The notes under the pieces: model-generated
The model's input: only the letters and a program-made list of their open reading frames with translations
Database searches by the model: none
Told to the model about the DNA's origin: nothing
Made by a program: the position numbers and the translations under genes
Part shown: positions 43,081 through 51,697 of the stretch, piece by piece
How the letters are laid out: every line of letters begins with the position of its first letter
Numbering within the stretch: position 1 is the first letter of the stretch
Assembly (NCBI GenBank): GCA_020634215.1
Contig: JACKCD010000002.1
Location: forward strand, 140,940 to 204,939
Source of the DNA: Ardenticatenaceae bacterium
GTDB lineage: Bacteria; Chloroflexota; Anaerolineae; Promineifilales; Promineifilaceae
Length of the DNA: 64,000 nt
Reading direction: 5' to 3'

Positions 43081-46000
43081 TTAATGCTGCAAGAAGAATG
43101 TCATGGTTTCGTCTTCAAATGTGTCGGGGATTTGGTGGTCGCTGCCCGGATAGTAGCTGGAGGAGGCATTGCTGTAGCGAACGTAGATGTTGGGAGCCAC
43201 GCAGCCGCTGTCTTCATAACGGCCGTCTACCGTAATGCTTTCCTTGGTAGCGCTTCCGGCCGGTGTCTGGCACTGGTTTACGCCATACCACCAGTCGCTT
43301 GCCTTACCCGTTTGGTAGCTGTCGTTGGCTCCACGATAGGTAATCATCGGCACAGGGCGCTGGCAATCGGCAAAGGTAATGGTGGGGTATTTGTCCAGGT
43401 AGCCCCAGTTTGCGCCGGTAAAAAAGAAGTCGCCGTTGGCAGCAACGGCCGTTGCCGCTGCAATATCATCTCCACGGGCACAGGTAATGCTGCTCGCCAT
43501 ATCGCCCCCCCAGCTTTGCCCCGTCACATAAACATGCGCCAAGTCAATGCAGTAATCATCAGCAACCGCTGCCAGCGTATCATCAAAAAAGATGAAATCC
43601 TCATTGCTGCTGGTTTGCCCTGTCAGCCAGCCAATCGCATAGTAGCTGCTGCCAAACTCCGGCCAGTGGCGGTATAGGGCGTTGGGGTAAACAAAGATGG
43701 TATTGCTTGCCTCAGCGGTCGTTTCCAGCCGCAAATAAGTCCGCATATTTTTGCCGTTATAGTTCAGACCGTGAAAGCCAAAGACAAGGTTGTAGCTGTT
43801 GTTGGGGTTATAGTTAGCGGGTACCGACAGGTAATATTGCCGGGCAACGCCGCTGGACGTGAGGGAGCGATACCCCAGGTAGCTGGTGGCAGAGCCGCCA
43901 CAGCCGGCCGAAAGTGTGGAGCCACCGGGAGTAGGGCTGGGTGTAGGCGTTGGAGGCGTGGTCGCACCCAGCGTGTAGCTGTCAATTTGTACCCCGGTGC
44001 GCGTCAAGAAGCGGAAGGTGAGGGTGTCGCTGTTGGCATCTACAATCATGGCACCGTAATCGCCATTATACTGCACCTGGCTACCGGGCACGCTGGCACC
44101 AACGGCATAAAGGCCGCGTCCCCCTGCCCCATTGACAAAGTACGGGATGCCGTTTTGCATAATACGCTCGTAATGGTGGTCGTGACCAGCCAGCACGGCA
44201 TCCGCTCCCCAACTGGCATAGGGCCACTGCATGTATGACTGTGAGCCATGATAGCCGGAAGAGTAGGGCGGGTGGTGGACAATGACGAGCTTCCAAACGG
44301 CCGTTGAACTTGCCAACTGCGTCTGTAGCCAATTCTGCTGCGCCGTATAGCTGGCCGAAGAGTTGTAGGCCGCTTCGCTGTCCACAATGAAAAAGTGAAC
44401 TGGCCCCTGAACTACATCATAATAAAGTTCGCTGCCAGAGCTATGGCTGCTGGCAATGCCGCTGCCGGGCAAGGTGAAATAGTCAAGATAGAGGCCAATC
44501 CCGCCGCTTTCATCATAATCATGGTTGCCGGGAGCCGGGAAAAAGGCATTGGTGGGGCTGTTGCCGCCAGCACAATAGGTACCGCTCGTCACGTCTTTCA
44601 AGTAATTGCAGTAATAGCGTCCTACGGCCGTGTCAAACGAAAGTCCACTGTAGCGATTGTCGCCAACGGTCACAATAAATTCCGGGTTGTGGCTGGCAAC
44701 CATGGCTGCCACATCTGCCTCAGAACTGGTGTTGGTGCCAAAATCACCAATGATGGCAAAATGGACGCTGCCACTAGGTGCAGGGGGTGTTGGCGTGTTT
44801 GTCGGGGTGGGCGTGGGCGTGGGAGCGGCACCAGTGGCGGTTGGCTGCGGCGTGTTGGTTGGCTGTGGTGTGTTGGTCGGTGGCAAAGTGCTTGTTGGTT
44901 GCGGCGTAAGGGTGGGTGTCACCGGCCCAGTGACAAATTCCACGCGGAGTAATGGCGCGTTGGCCGATTCGCCATCATACGCTTCGGCAGTGCGGGTGCC
45001 AGAACCGTCAATGATAAAGACGATGCTGTTGCCACTGCTCCAGCCGCTGCGGTTGACAATTTCTTGCACCACGCTGGCGAGGTTGGGCGTGAGGTGCTTT
45101 TCGCTGACGGTGTTCCAGGCTGGGATGTTATTCCAGGCCACGCTGGCCGTGGTTTGCGGCCGATTGCTCACATCATGGTTGCTTAGGCTAAATGCTGGCG
45201 CATGATCGGCAGCATGGGCGGTGAAAGTCACGGAGGTGCTGCTGCTGCCCGTTTCATCCGTTTCAAACTCAATGGTGGCATTGGTAATGGTGGCACCCGG
45301 CGGAATTTGCAGCCCGTTAAAGCGAAGCCCGACAATTTGCTCCCCAACAGTTTGCCAATCATCCCCCAGTTCAAGGTCGCTGCTGTTGGTATAGATATAG
45401 CCATCAGACAGCCGCTCTTCCACATCATCAAGGCTGCTGTTAACGCGGACAGCAATGGTTTGGGTGCTGCTGCCTGCGGTCGCCGTGGCGGTTGGTAGGG
45501 TAGTAGGTGTGGTTGTAGCCGTTGCAGTGTGGGTAGGCAATGGCGTGAAAGTTGCTGTGCGGTGTTGGTGGGCTGGGTAATGGGTATAGGTAGGACGTTG
45601 GTGGCAAGGTCGGGGTTGGTGGTTGCCGCCCCTGCACGTACCCAAGCATGCAGCAGCAAGCACGGGCTGGCGCCTGCCATCGTAGGCCCTGGCTGTGCAA
45701 GTGTACCAGGAGCCATCCACGACAAAGACGATGCTGTTGCCACTGTTCCAGCCACCGCGATTAACCACTTCTTGCACGATGCTGGCAAGATTAGGGGTTT
45801 GGTGCTTTTCGCTAACGGTGTTCCAGGCGGGAATATTGCTCCAGGTGATGCTGGTGATTGTTTTTGCCCGATTGCTCACGTCATAGGCCGAAGTGCCAAA
45901 GCCAGGCGCGTTGTCGCTGGCTTGCGCCCAAAAGGTGACGTTGGTGGTGCTGCTCCCCTTTTCGTCTGTTTCAAACTCAATGTAGGCGTTGGTAATGGTG

Positions 46001-46803
46001 GCTCCCTGTGGGATTTGGACATTTGGAAAACGCAGCCCAATGGTTTGCTCGCCCAGCGTGGCTGGGTCGTCGCCTAATTCTAGGTCGCTGCTGTCGTCAT
46101 AAATTAACCCATCGCTGGCGCGTTCTTCCACGTCATCGGCTCCCTGCGTGATGCGGACATTGACGCTGCCTTGTCCGGTTGGGGTGGCCGTTGGGCTGGC
46201 ACTGTTGAGGGTGATGATGACATTGTCAATATAGGCATCGGTCCAGGGGCTGGTGCCAACGGTGCGGAAGCGCAGCCGAAATGTGGAGCTTAGGTAGCTG
46301 GCGGGAATGGGGTAGGATTTGGTGACGGCACCATATTGAGCGGGTAGGGAGTCGAGGGTGAGATAATTGCTGCCGTCGTTGGAAATTTCCACGTAAACGC
46401 GGCCGGCCGAAGTGCCGATATAGGCCGTGTAATCAAAGGTAAGGGTAGCTGTGGCCGCCGCCGAAAGGTCGGCGCGACGTTCGCTGGTTGTTTGTGGGTT
46501 GGCGTTATCGGCAATCAGGCGAAGGCAGTAGCCAGAGGCGCACCAGTTGGTGGAAGTCTGAATCCAAATGTCTCCTCCGTCGCTCCAGTCGCCAATCCAG
46601 GCCAGGGTGCCATCGTTGCCGCTCATGCCGGTTGAACTGCTGCCATTATCAAAGTTGTCGGCGATGGTTTCAATGGTGCTGGCGTAAACGGCCGTTTGCC
46701 ATTCCCTCCCTCCTCCCCAACCAGCCAGCAGCAGACCAGCCAGATAAAGCACAAAGACGATGAGCAGAAAACGAAGGGCAGAATTGAAGCGTAAACGAAG
46801 CAT
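43081..46803 (-). CDS. Secreted fusion: two DNRLRE-like repeats, metallophosphatase, PHB-depolymerase-like esterase
   Basis: AAGGAGA precedes the ATG; the product is 1240 residues. Order: export segment (10-28), jelly-roll domain (about 50-200), beta repeat A (212-388), Thr/Pro linker, repeat B (450-625), a long TP-rich linker (628-677), a calcineurin-like phosphatase (IIGDFG, VGDNRYSG, PGNHDYD, AGHDHHYE; about 679-910), a linker, and an LpqC/PHB-depolymerase-like esterase with nucleophile GQSWGGD (about 935-1240). Repeats A and B are similar except where A ends: near residues 370-415 the homology continues in another frame, hinting at paired frameshifts. The long fusion is likely cell-surface bound. 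Confidence 0.85.
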   Translation of the reverse strand: MLRLRFNSALRFLLIVFVLYLAGLLLAGWGGGREWQTAVYASTIETIADNFDNGSSSTGMSGNDGTLAWIGDWSDGGDIWIQTSTNWCASGYCLRLIADNANPQTTSERRADLSAAATATLTFDYTAYIGTSAGRVYVEISNDGSNYLTLDSLPAQYGAVTKSYPIPASYLSSTFRLRFRTVGTSPWTDAYIDNVIITLNSASPTATPTGQGSVNVRITQGADDVEERASDGLIYDDSSDLELGDDPATLGEQTIGLRFPNVQIPQGATITNAYIEFETDEKGSSTTNVTFWAQASDNAPGFGTSAYDVSNRAKTITSITWSNIPAWNTVSEKHQTPNLASIVQEVVNRGGWNSGNSIVFVVDGSWYTCTARAYDGRRQPVLAAACLGTCRGGNHQPRPCHQRPTYTHYPAHQHRTATFTPLPTHTATATTTPTTLPTATATAGSSTQTIAVRVNSSLDDVEERLSDGYIYTNSSDLELGDDWQTVGEQIVGLRFNGLQIPPGATITNATIEFETDETGSSSTSVTFTAHAADHAPAFSLSNHDVSNRPQTTASVAWNNIPAWNTVSEKHLTPNLASVVQEIVNRSGWSSGNSIVFIIDGSGTRTAEAYDGESANAPLLRVEFVTGPVTPTLTPQPTSTLPPTNTPQPTNTPQPTATGAAPTPTPTPTNTPTPPAPSGSVHFAIIGDFGTNTSSEADVAAMVASHNPEFIVTVGDNRYSGLSFDTAVGRYYCNYLKDVTSGTYCAGGNSPTNAFFPAPGNHDYDESGGIGLYLDYFTLPGSGIASSHSSGSELYYDVVQGPVHFFIVDSEAAYNSSASYTAQQNWLQTQLASSTAVWKLVIVHHPPYSSGYHGSQSYMQWPYASWGADAVLAGHDHHYERIMQNGIPYFVNGAGGRGLYAVGASVPGSQVQYNGDYGAMIVDANSDTLTFRFLTRTGVQIDSYTLGATTPPTPTPSPTPGGSTLSAGCGGSATSYLGYRSLTSSGVARQYYLSVPANYNPNNSYNLVFGFHGLNYNGKNMRTYLRLETTAEASNTIFVYPNALYRHWPEFGSSYYAIGWLTGQTSSNEDFIFFDDTLAAVADDYCIDLAHVYVTGQSWGGDMASSITCARGDDIAAATAVAANGDFFFTGANWGYLDKYPTITFADCQRPVPMITYRGANDSYQTGKASDWWYGVNQCQTPAGSATKESITVDGRYEDSGCVAPNIYVRYSNASSSYYPGSDHQIPDTFEDETMTFFLQH

Positions 46804-47014
46804 TACAGTCTCCTTGGTTGACTAGGTTTTGGAGTAAAAAACGGCCGTTACGTTTGGCTATGATACAGAGATACAAAATGCGGTACAATGAAGGGGGTGA
46901 TTATGCTAACGCTCATGGAGATCGCCCATAGGAATCATTGGCTAATTTGATGCCAGGAGAATGATGCTTTATCAACAATGGGCATTCTTTGCCCGTCAGA
47001 AAAGGGAGTAAAAA

Positions 47015-47482
47015 ATGGGACAGAAAAAACGTGTGGGTAATCCGTGGATGCCCGGATTTCGCTATGGGGCGCTGCTGCCACCGCTGTCGTTGAATTTGAT
47101 GGTGCGGGATGTGGAAACGGCCGTTAAATTCTACCAGGCTGTCTTTGCTGCCGAAGTCCACTACTACGACATTGACTTTGGTGCCGTGCGCGTGGGGCCG
47201 GCCGAACTGATGCTCCACGCTGACCACACCCACGACCAACACCCCTGGTATGCTGACCTGTCGGCCGGCAAGCAGCGGGGGCTGGGGCTGCAGCTTCGCC
47301 TTCTTGGTATTGACCCGGACGAAACAGAGCAGCGGGCGCGGGCGTATGGTGCCGATGTGGTGGCCGGGGCCGAAAACAAAGGCCACGGCTGGCGCGAAAT
47401 GTACGTCCGTGACCCCGATGGGTATGAATGGGCGGTGGGGGTGCTGATTCCCCCAGCAAAAGGGCCGTTAGGGCCAACGTAA
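47015..47482 (+). CDS. VOC (glyoxalase/bleomycin-resistance) family protein
   Basis: AAAGGGAG lies just upstream of the ATG; the product is 155 residues. It shows the two-module betaalphabetabetabeta pattern: LSLNLMVRDVETAVKFYQAVF, later VGPAELMLHADHTHD, and a closing YVRDPDGYEWAVG, where a metal-binding Glu is expected. Enzymatic class (glyoxalase, dioxygenase, resistance) cannot be told. It lies upstream of a HEAT-repeat gene in the same direction, separated by an inverted repeat. Confidence 0.88.
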   Translation: MGQKKRVGNPWMPGFRYGALLPPLSLNLMVRDVETAVKFYQAVFAAEVHYYDIDFGAVRVGPAELMLHADHTHDQHPWYADLSAGKQRGLGLQLRLLGIDPDETEQRARAYGADVVAGAENKGHGWREMYVRDPDGYEWAVGVLIPPAKGPLGPT

Positions 47483-47530
47483 TGGGAGGTTGGGAGATTG
47501 AATCCCTCAATCTCCCAATCTCTCACTCTC
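47483..47530. repeat. Inverted tandem 8-mer repeat (GGGAGATTG family)
   Basis: GGGAGGTTGGGAGATTG faces CAATCTCCCAATCTCTC. It lies between the VOC and HEAT genes. Confidence 0.8.
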
Positions 47531-47546
47531 TTCTTCCTGGGCTGGA

Positions 47547-48059
47547 ATGAACTATTTTGTTCGATTTGAATCATTACAAGAGTGGCTGGTACGCAACCCA
47601 GCCGTCGCTCCGTTTTGGGGCATGCCTAATCGTGTGATGAAAACGGCCGTTTTAAGCAATGAACTATTTGACCAACTTGCCAGCGGCATCACCCATCCCA
47701 ACCCCCGCGTTCGTTTTGAAACCGCCCATTTGGCCGATCATTTGGACGACGAACGCAGCTTCCCCATCTTGCTTGCCCTTTGCCACGATCCCATGCCCAA
47801 AGTTCGTGCCGAGGCGTTACATGGGCTGGCTTGCGAGCGGTGCAACAGTTGCCCACTCCCCGTTGACGGCATCAACCTGCTCATTGAGGCTGCCCTTCAC
47901 GACGAGAGCGACAAGGTGCGCCATAGAATGCTCGATACCTTTCGCTTCCATTCCCCTGATCCACGCATTGAGCAAGCATTAAGCCACATCGCCGCCCATG
48001 ATTGCAATTCCGACCTTCGCACCAAAGCACAGCAAGCACTGCAGAGCCTGAAGGCATAA
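47547..48059 (+). CDS. HEAT-repeat protein
   Basis: The 170-residue product is nearly all helical. Repeated patterns such as NPRVRFETAHLADHL, DPMPKVRAEALHGLA, ESDKVRHRMLDTFRFH and SDLRTKAQQALQSL are typical HEAT units (a helix, a D/R loop, then a second helix). Such proteins are scaffolds, and some carry out DNA or phycobilin tasks; nothing specific can be said here. A repeat follows its stop. Confidence 0.85.
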   Translation: MNYFVRFESLQEWLVRNPAVAPFWGMPNRVMKTAVLSNELFDQLASGITHPNPRVRFETAHLADHLDDERSFPILLALCHDPMPKVRAEALHGLACERCNSCPLPVDGINLLIEAALHDESDKVRHRMLDTFRFHSPDPRIEQALSHIAAHDCNSDLRTKAQQALQSLKA

Positions 48060-48113
48060 AAGCCAGGATACAGCAAATACGCTGCGCCCCTATGAATATC
48101 GAAAACAAGAACT

Positions 48114-48176
48114 TCTCACGCAAAGGCGCGAAGGCACAAAGGGACAATGCTTGGCGACTTTGCGTCTTTGCGTGAC
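48114..48176. repeat. Intergenic inverted repeat (TCTCACGCAAAGGCG ... TTTGCGTGA)
   Basis: TCTCACGCAAAGGCGCGAAGGC and GACTTTGCGTCTTTGCGTGA are near reverse complements. The repeat resembles a GCAAAGNCGCAAAG family found in the gene gaps of many bacteria. Confidence 0.75.
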
Positions 48177-48201
48177 ATAAAGTTGATTCCGATACTATCT
48201 A

Positions 48202-50700
48202 TTAACGAAATCGCCGCAGCCGCAGCGCATTGCTCACCACGCTAATGCTGGAAAACGCCATTGCTCCTGCCGCCAAAATGGGGTGAAGCTGCCGCAAAAA
48301 CTCCGGTGCCCAGGCAAACGGGGCTAAAATCCCGGCGGCAATGGGGATGAGAGCCGTATTATAGCCAAATGCCCAGCCCAAATTTTGCCAAATATTCCGC
48401 ATGGTCGCCTTCGACAGCCGAATTGCCTGTGGCACGCTGCGTAAATCGCCGCGCATCAGGGTAATATCGGCCGTTTCCATCGCCACATCCGTCCCCGTGC
48501 CAATCGCCATGCCCACATTGGCCTGTGCCAACGCCGGGGCATCATTGATGCCGTCCCCAACCATTGCCACCGTGAACCCTTCGCCCTGTAGTTGCTTGAC
48601 ATAATTGGCCTTGTCGCCCGGCAGTACCTCGGCAAACACGCGGCCAATGCCCACTTCGCTGGCGATGGCCGCGGCCGTGGCTCTGTTGTCGCCGGTCATC
48701 ATCACCACCGTCAACCCCTGCTTATGCAGCGCGGCCACCGCCTCGCGTGACCCCTCCTTGATGGTGTCGGCCACGCCGATGATGGCACTGGCCTGCCCAT
48801 CTACCGCCAGCCACATCGCCGTTTTGGCTTCCGCTTGTAGTGCTTCGGCCTTGGGAGCCAGCCCGTTGAGTGCCACCTGCCGCTGCTCCATCAGCCGCAA
48901 ATTGCCCAGCAAAATGGCGTGGCCGTTTACCTCGGCAGCAATGCCATGCCCAGCTACTGCTTCAAAGGCGGCGGGGGTTGCCAACGTCAGCCCTTTTTCC
49001 TGCGCCGACCGCACAATGGCTTCTCCCAACGGGTGTTCCGAACCGCGCTCGGCGGAGGCAGCTAATTGCAACAAGTAATCAGTAGGTGAGTAATCAGTAA
49101 TCGGTTTACTGTTTACTGAATACTGATTACTGATTACGACATCCGTAACAGTTGGTTCACCCTTCGTAATCGTGCCCGTTTTGTCGAGAACAACGGCCGT
49201 TAATTTCTGCACCTGTTCCAACGCCGCGCTGTTTTTAAACAGGATGCCTTGCTCGGCTCCCTTGCCCACCCCAACCATGATCGAGGTCGGCGTGGCAAGC
49301 CCCATCGCACAGGGGCAGGCAATCACCAGCACGGCAATCAGCCGCAGCAACGCCGGAACAAAACCGGCTCCGCTGAGTAGCCAGATGACAAATACCAGCA
49401 CCGCCAACCCAATAACGGCTGGGACAAAGTAAGCCGACACTTGATCCACAATACGCTGGATGGGGGCTTTGCTCCCCTGTGCTTGCTCCACCAGCTTGAT
49501 GATTTGCGCCAGCGCCGTTTCCTTACCTACCTTGGTGGCCTCAAACTGGATTAAGCCCTGTTTGTTGAGGGTGGCTCCAATAACAGGATCACCCACTTGC
49601 TTGGCAACGGGCAGCGATTCGCCGGTGATCATGCTTTCGTCGAGGGTAGAACGGCCGTTAATCACCACCCCATCCACCGGCACTTTCTCCCCCGGTCGCA
49701 CTACCACAATATCCCCCCGGTTCACCTCGGCAATTGGGATGTCCACCTCCACGCCATTCCGCACCACCCGCGCTGTCTTCGCTTGCAGCCCTATCAGCTT
49801 TTTGATCGCCTCGCTGGTACGCCCTTTGGCTCGCGCTTCCAGCAGCTTGCCCAGCACAATTAGCGTAATGATCACCGCCGACGTTTCAAAATAAACGTGG
49901 TCGCCCAGCGCGTTGCTGTTTCCAAACGTCTTTGCCAGCAGCACGGCAATGCTGTAGACATAGGCCACCGATGACCCCATCGCTACCAGCACATCCATGT
50001 TGGCACTGCCATTCCGCAGGCTTTTGTACGCCCCGACGTAATAATCCCAGCCGACGTAGAACTGCACCGGCGTTGCCAGCAGCAAAAAGAGCCAGTTGAC
50101 CCAGGTAGCATGTGCCCAATGCCCCACCAGGCTAAAATCCCGCGCCATGCTAAAGAGGAACAAAGGCAGCGAAAACACAACGCCCACCATAAAGCGCGTC
50201 CATTGGTGCCTGATTTCCGCTTCCCGTGCCGCTGCTTCAGCATCTTCGGCATCTTCCTCAGCCGTAGCTTCCACCACGTCGTATCCCGCTTTTCGCACCG
50301 CCGCCACCATTTCGGCTCGCGTCACCACGCCCGGCGCATATTGCACCGTCGCCTTCTCGTTGGCGTAGTTGACCGTTGCTTCCAGCACCCCCTCCACCTT
50401 GTTCAGCCGCCGCTGAATGGTGTTGGCGCAATTGGCGCAGGTCATGCCTAATAGCGGCAGTTCCAATGTGGCCGTAGGAATTTCGTATCCGGCACGCTGC
50501 ACGCGGGTAATAAGATCGGCCGTTACCTGTTTGCTATCAATTTGCGCCGGGTCATAGCTCACCGTCACCTTCTCGCTGGCAAAGTTGACCACCGCATCGG
50601 TTACGCCCGTCACCTTTTTGGCGTTGCGCTCCACCGAAGCCACGCAGTTGGCGCAGGTCATGCCCAGCACCGGCAGCGTTAACTGTTTTTGTTCAGACAT
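48202..50700 (-). CDS. copA: Copper-translocating P-type ATPase
   Basis: The ATG at 50700 gives 832 residues. Two heavy-metal domains start with GMTCANC (about 13-19 and 81-87). Eight membrane segments are expected, with the ion-site CPC (VIACPCAMGLATPT). The catalytic loop has DKTGT, SEHPLGEAI and GDGINDAPA. It exports Cu(I) at the cost of ATP. The insertion between the phosphorylation motif and SEHP (encoded by a tandem repeat at 49074-49138) is unusual. The gene follows copZ and csoR on the same strand; a hairpin terminator lies between copZ and copA. Confidence 0.97.
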   Translation of the reverse strand: MSEQKQLTLPVLGMTCANCVASVERNAKKVTGVTDAVVNFASEKVTVSYDPAQIDSKQVTADLITRVQRAGYEIPTATLELPLLGMTCANCANTIQRRLNKVEGVLEATVNYANEKATVQYAPGVVTRAEMVAAVRKAGYDVVEATAEEDAEDAEAAAREAEIRHQWTRFMVGVVFSLPLFLFSMARDFSLVGHWAHATWVNWLFLLLATPVQFYVGWDYYVGAYKSLRNGSANMDVLVAMGSSVAYVYSIAVLLAKTFGNSNALGDHVYFETSAVIITLIVLGKLLEARAKGRTSEAIKKLIGLQAKTARVVRNGVEVDIPIAEVNRGDIVVVRPGEKVPVDGVVINGRSTLDESMITGESLPVAKQVGDPVIGATLNKQGLIQFEATKVGKETALAQIIKLVEQAQGSKAPIQRIVDQVSAYFVPAVIGLAVLVFVIWLLSGAGFVPALLRLIAVLVIACPCAMGLATPTSIMVGVGKGAEQGILFKNSAALEQVQKLTAVVLDKTGTITKGEPTVTDVVISNQYSVNSKPITDYSPTDYLLQLAASAERGSEHPLGEAIVRSAQEKGLTLATPAAFEAVAGHGIAAEVNGHAILLGNLRLMEQRQVALNGLAPKAEALQAEAKTAMWLAVDGQASAIIGVADTIKEGSREAVAALHKQGLTVVMMTGDNRATAAAIASEVGIGRVFAEVLPGDKANYVKQLQGEGFTVAMVGDGINDAPALAQANVGMAIGTGTDVAMETADITLMRGDLRSVPQAIRLSKATMRNIWQNLGWAFGYNTALIPIAAGILAPFAWAPEFLRQLHPILAAGAMAFSSISVVSNALRLRRFR
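49074..49138 (-). repeat. In-frame tandem heptamer repeat inside copA
   Basis: On the coding strand, heptamers of GTAATCA type (with ATTCA/AAACA variants) run in tandem and are followed by complementary units (GATTACT), the same architecture as the intergenic repeat at 53884. Here it is translated, giving an insert with SNQYSVNSKP and DYSPTDYLLQ at about residues 520-542, between DKTGT and SEHP. Confidence 0.85.
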
Positions 50701-50712
50701 AATGCTCCAACA

Positions 50713-50750
50713 AAAAAGTGCCACCTTTCTCGAAGCTGGCACTTTTTATA
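50713..50750 (-). terminator. Intrinsic terminator between copZ and copA
   Basis: AAAAAGTGCCA and TGGCACTTTTT form an 11-bp stem with A/T runs on both sides. It lies upstream of copA and downstream of copZ, so it may set a higher copZ to copA ratio by partial termination. Confidence 0.8.
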
Positions 50751-50753
50751 AAA

Positions 50754-50821
50754 GAGATTGGAGATTAGAGATTAGAGATTGGCCGCTTCGCTAGTGCCAA
50801 TCGCCAATCGCCAATCGCCAG
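50754..50821. repeat. Tandem 7-mer repeat (AGATTAG and CCAATCG units)
   Basis: Four AGATTGG/AGATTAG units, a short spacer, then three CCAATCG units form inverted arms in the copZ-copA gap. Confidence 0.85.
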
Positions 50822-50825
50822 TTGT

Positions 50826-51047
50826 TCACATAATTTGGATTAGCCCTTCGGGAGGATAGTTGATCTCTTGCAGCAGGGCGTGGATTTTTTCCCAATTGGC
50901 TGGTTCTTGCCATTCCACTGTGACCTGCTTGCTTTGTTGGTCTGCTTGGACGCTGGTGACACCAGCCAAATCGCCAACTTCCATTTCAATGGTGTGGGTG
51001 CAGTGGCCGCAACTGATGTTGGGAACGGTGAATGTTTTGCTGGACAT
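50826..51047 (-). CDS. copZ: Copper chaperone / heavy-metal-associated domain protein
   Basis: This 73-residue HMA-domain protein has the metal site ISCGHC (Cys13, Cys16) at the expected place, followed by EMEVGDLAGVTSVQAD and a second strand-helix unit. It passes Cu(I) to CopA. TTTAGGAGAAA upstream provides a ribosome-binding site. It lies between csoR and copA. Confidence 0.93.
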   Translation of the reverse strand: MSSKTFTVPNISCGHCTHTIEMEVGDLAGVTSVQADQQSKQVTVEWQEPANWEKIHALLQEINYPPEGLIQIM

Positions 51048-51112
51048 GAATGATTTCTCCTAAATGGTTTGGGCGCGATTCACTAAGCTATGCAGAATCT
51101 TGCCGTGTTTGT

Positions 51113-51391
51113 TTAAATTTTTGCCGACATCTCAAAAACGCTGGAAACTTCACGCAGCACTTGCTCCCGCTCGTCGGGGTTGTCGCCGCGAATGGCGGTA
51201 GTGACGCAGGTGTGCAGATGGTTGTCAAGGATCAAGGCACTGACTTTGTTTAAGGCGGCCTGCACCGCCTGAATTTGTTTGATGACATCAATACAATAGG
51301 TGTCTTCTTCTACCATGCGCTCGATGCCTTTGATATGCCCGGCGGCACTTGCTAATCTGCGTGTTACCTGTTTGCGGGTTGTCTCATCCAT
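51113..51391 (-). CDS. csoR: CsoR-type copper-sensing repressor
   Basis: The 92-residue helical protein carries the CsoR/DUF156 pattern: RRLASAAGHIKGIERMVEED, YCIDVIKQIQAVQ and DNHLHTCV. The copper ligands Cys33, His58 and Cys62 are all present (C-x24-H-x3-C), supporting Cu(I) sensing rather than RcnR-type nickel or FrmR-type aldehyde sensing. It heads the csoR-copZ-copA operon, with a consensus promoter and a G/C-tract operator upstream. Confidence 0.95.
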   Translation of the reverse strand: MDETTRKQVTRRLASAAGHIKGIERMVEEDTYCIDVIKQIQAVQAALNKVSALILDNHLHTCVTTAIRGDNPDEREQVLREVSSVFEMSAKI

Positions 51392-51422
51392 ACGCTTTAG
51401 ATGTCCTAACAGTTTTGTTCCT

Positions 51423-51447
51423 TACCCCCCCCAGGGGGGAGGGGATA
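51423..51447. promoter_or_regulatory. Putative CsoR operator
   Basis: TACCCCCCCCAGGGGGG followed by AGGGGATA forms a dyad with G/C tracts and TA ends, matching the known CsoR operator style. It covers the predicted transcription start, just downstream of the -10 box at 51454-51459, so bound repressor would block initiation. Confidence 0.8.
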
Positions 51448-51453
51448 GTAGAA

Positions 51454-51481
51454 ATTATAGACTGGATCGTGAGTCTGTCAA
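51454..51481 (-). promoter_or_regulatory. Consensus promoter of csoR-copZ-copA
   Basis: On the minus strand TTGACA (51481-51476) and TATAAT (51459-51454) are both perfect, separated by 16 bp. It fires toward csoR. Confidence 0.9.
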
Positions 51482-51567
51482 GATGCGATTTATCTATAGA
51501 AAGTTGTTTTGTAAGGAAACTCCTGACCCAGTTTGGGCAAAAAAGTGAAAATTTAGCAAAAAGGTAT

Positions 51568-51596
51568 TTGACCCAAAGTAGCGGGAATGCTATACT
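51568..51596 (+). promoter_or_regulatory. Promoter for the leader RNA before the esterase gene
   Basis: TTGACC (51568-51573) and TATACT (51591-51596) lie 17 bp apart on the plus strand. The predicted start is near 51603, giving a leader of about 95 nt before the esterase ATG. Confidence 0.8.
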
Positions 51597-51602
51597 ATTC
51601 AT

Positions 51603-51661
51603 GGCTCCCCCCCCAGAGGTGGTACGTTAGGCGCCCGTCTAACGGCCACCTCACTTTTTTT
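51603..51661 (+). ncRNA. Short terminated leader or small RNA
   Basis: A transcript from the promoter at 51568 would begin near 51603 and meet a strong hairpin at once: GAGGTGG (51616-51622) pairs with CCACCTC (51646-51652), and inside it CGTTAG pairs with CTAACG around an 8-nt loop (GCGCCCGT). A run of seven T follows (51655-51661). This is an intrinsic terminator before any gene, so the locus is either an attenuator of the esterase gene or a stand-alone RNA of about 60 nt. No known riboswitch class is recognised. Confidence 0.55.
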
Positions 51662-51697
51662 ATATGGGCAGAATTCCCCGAACTGTGTTACAAAAGA

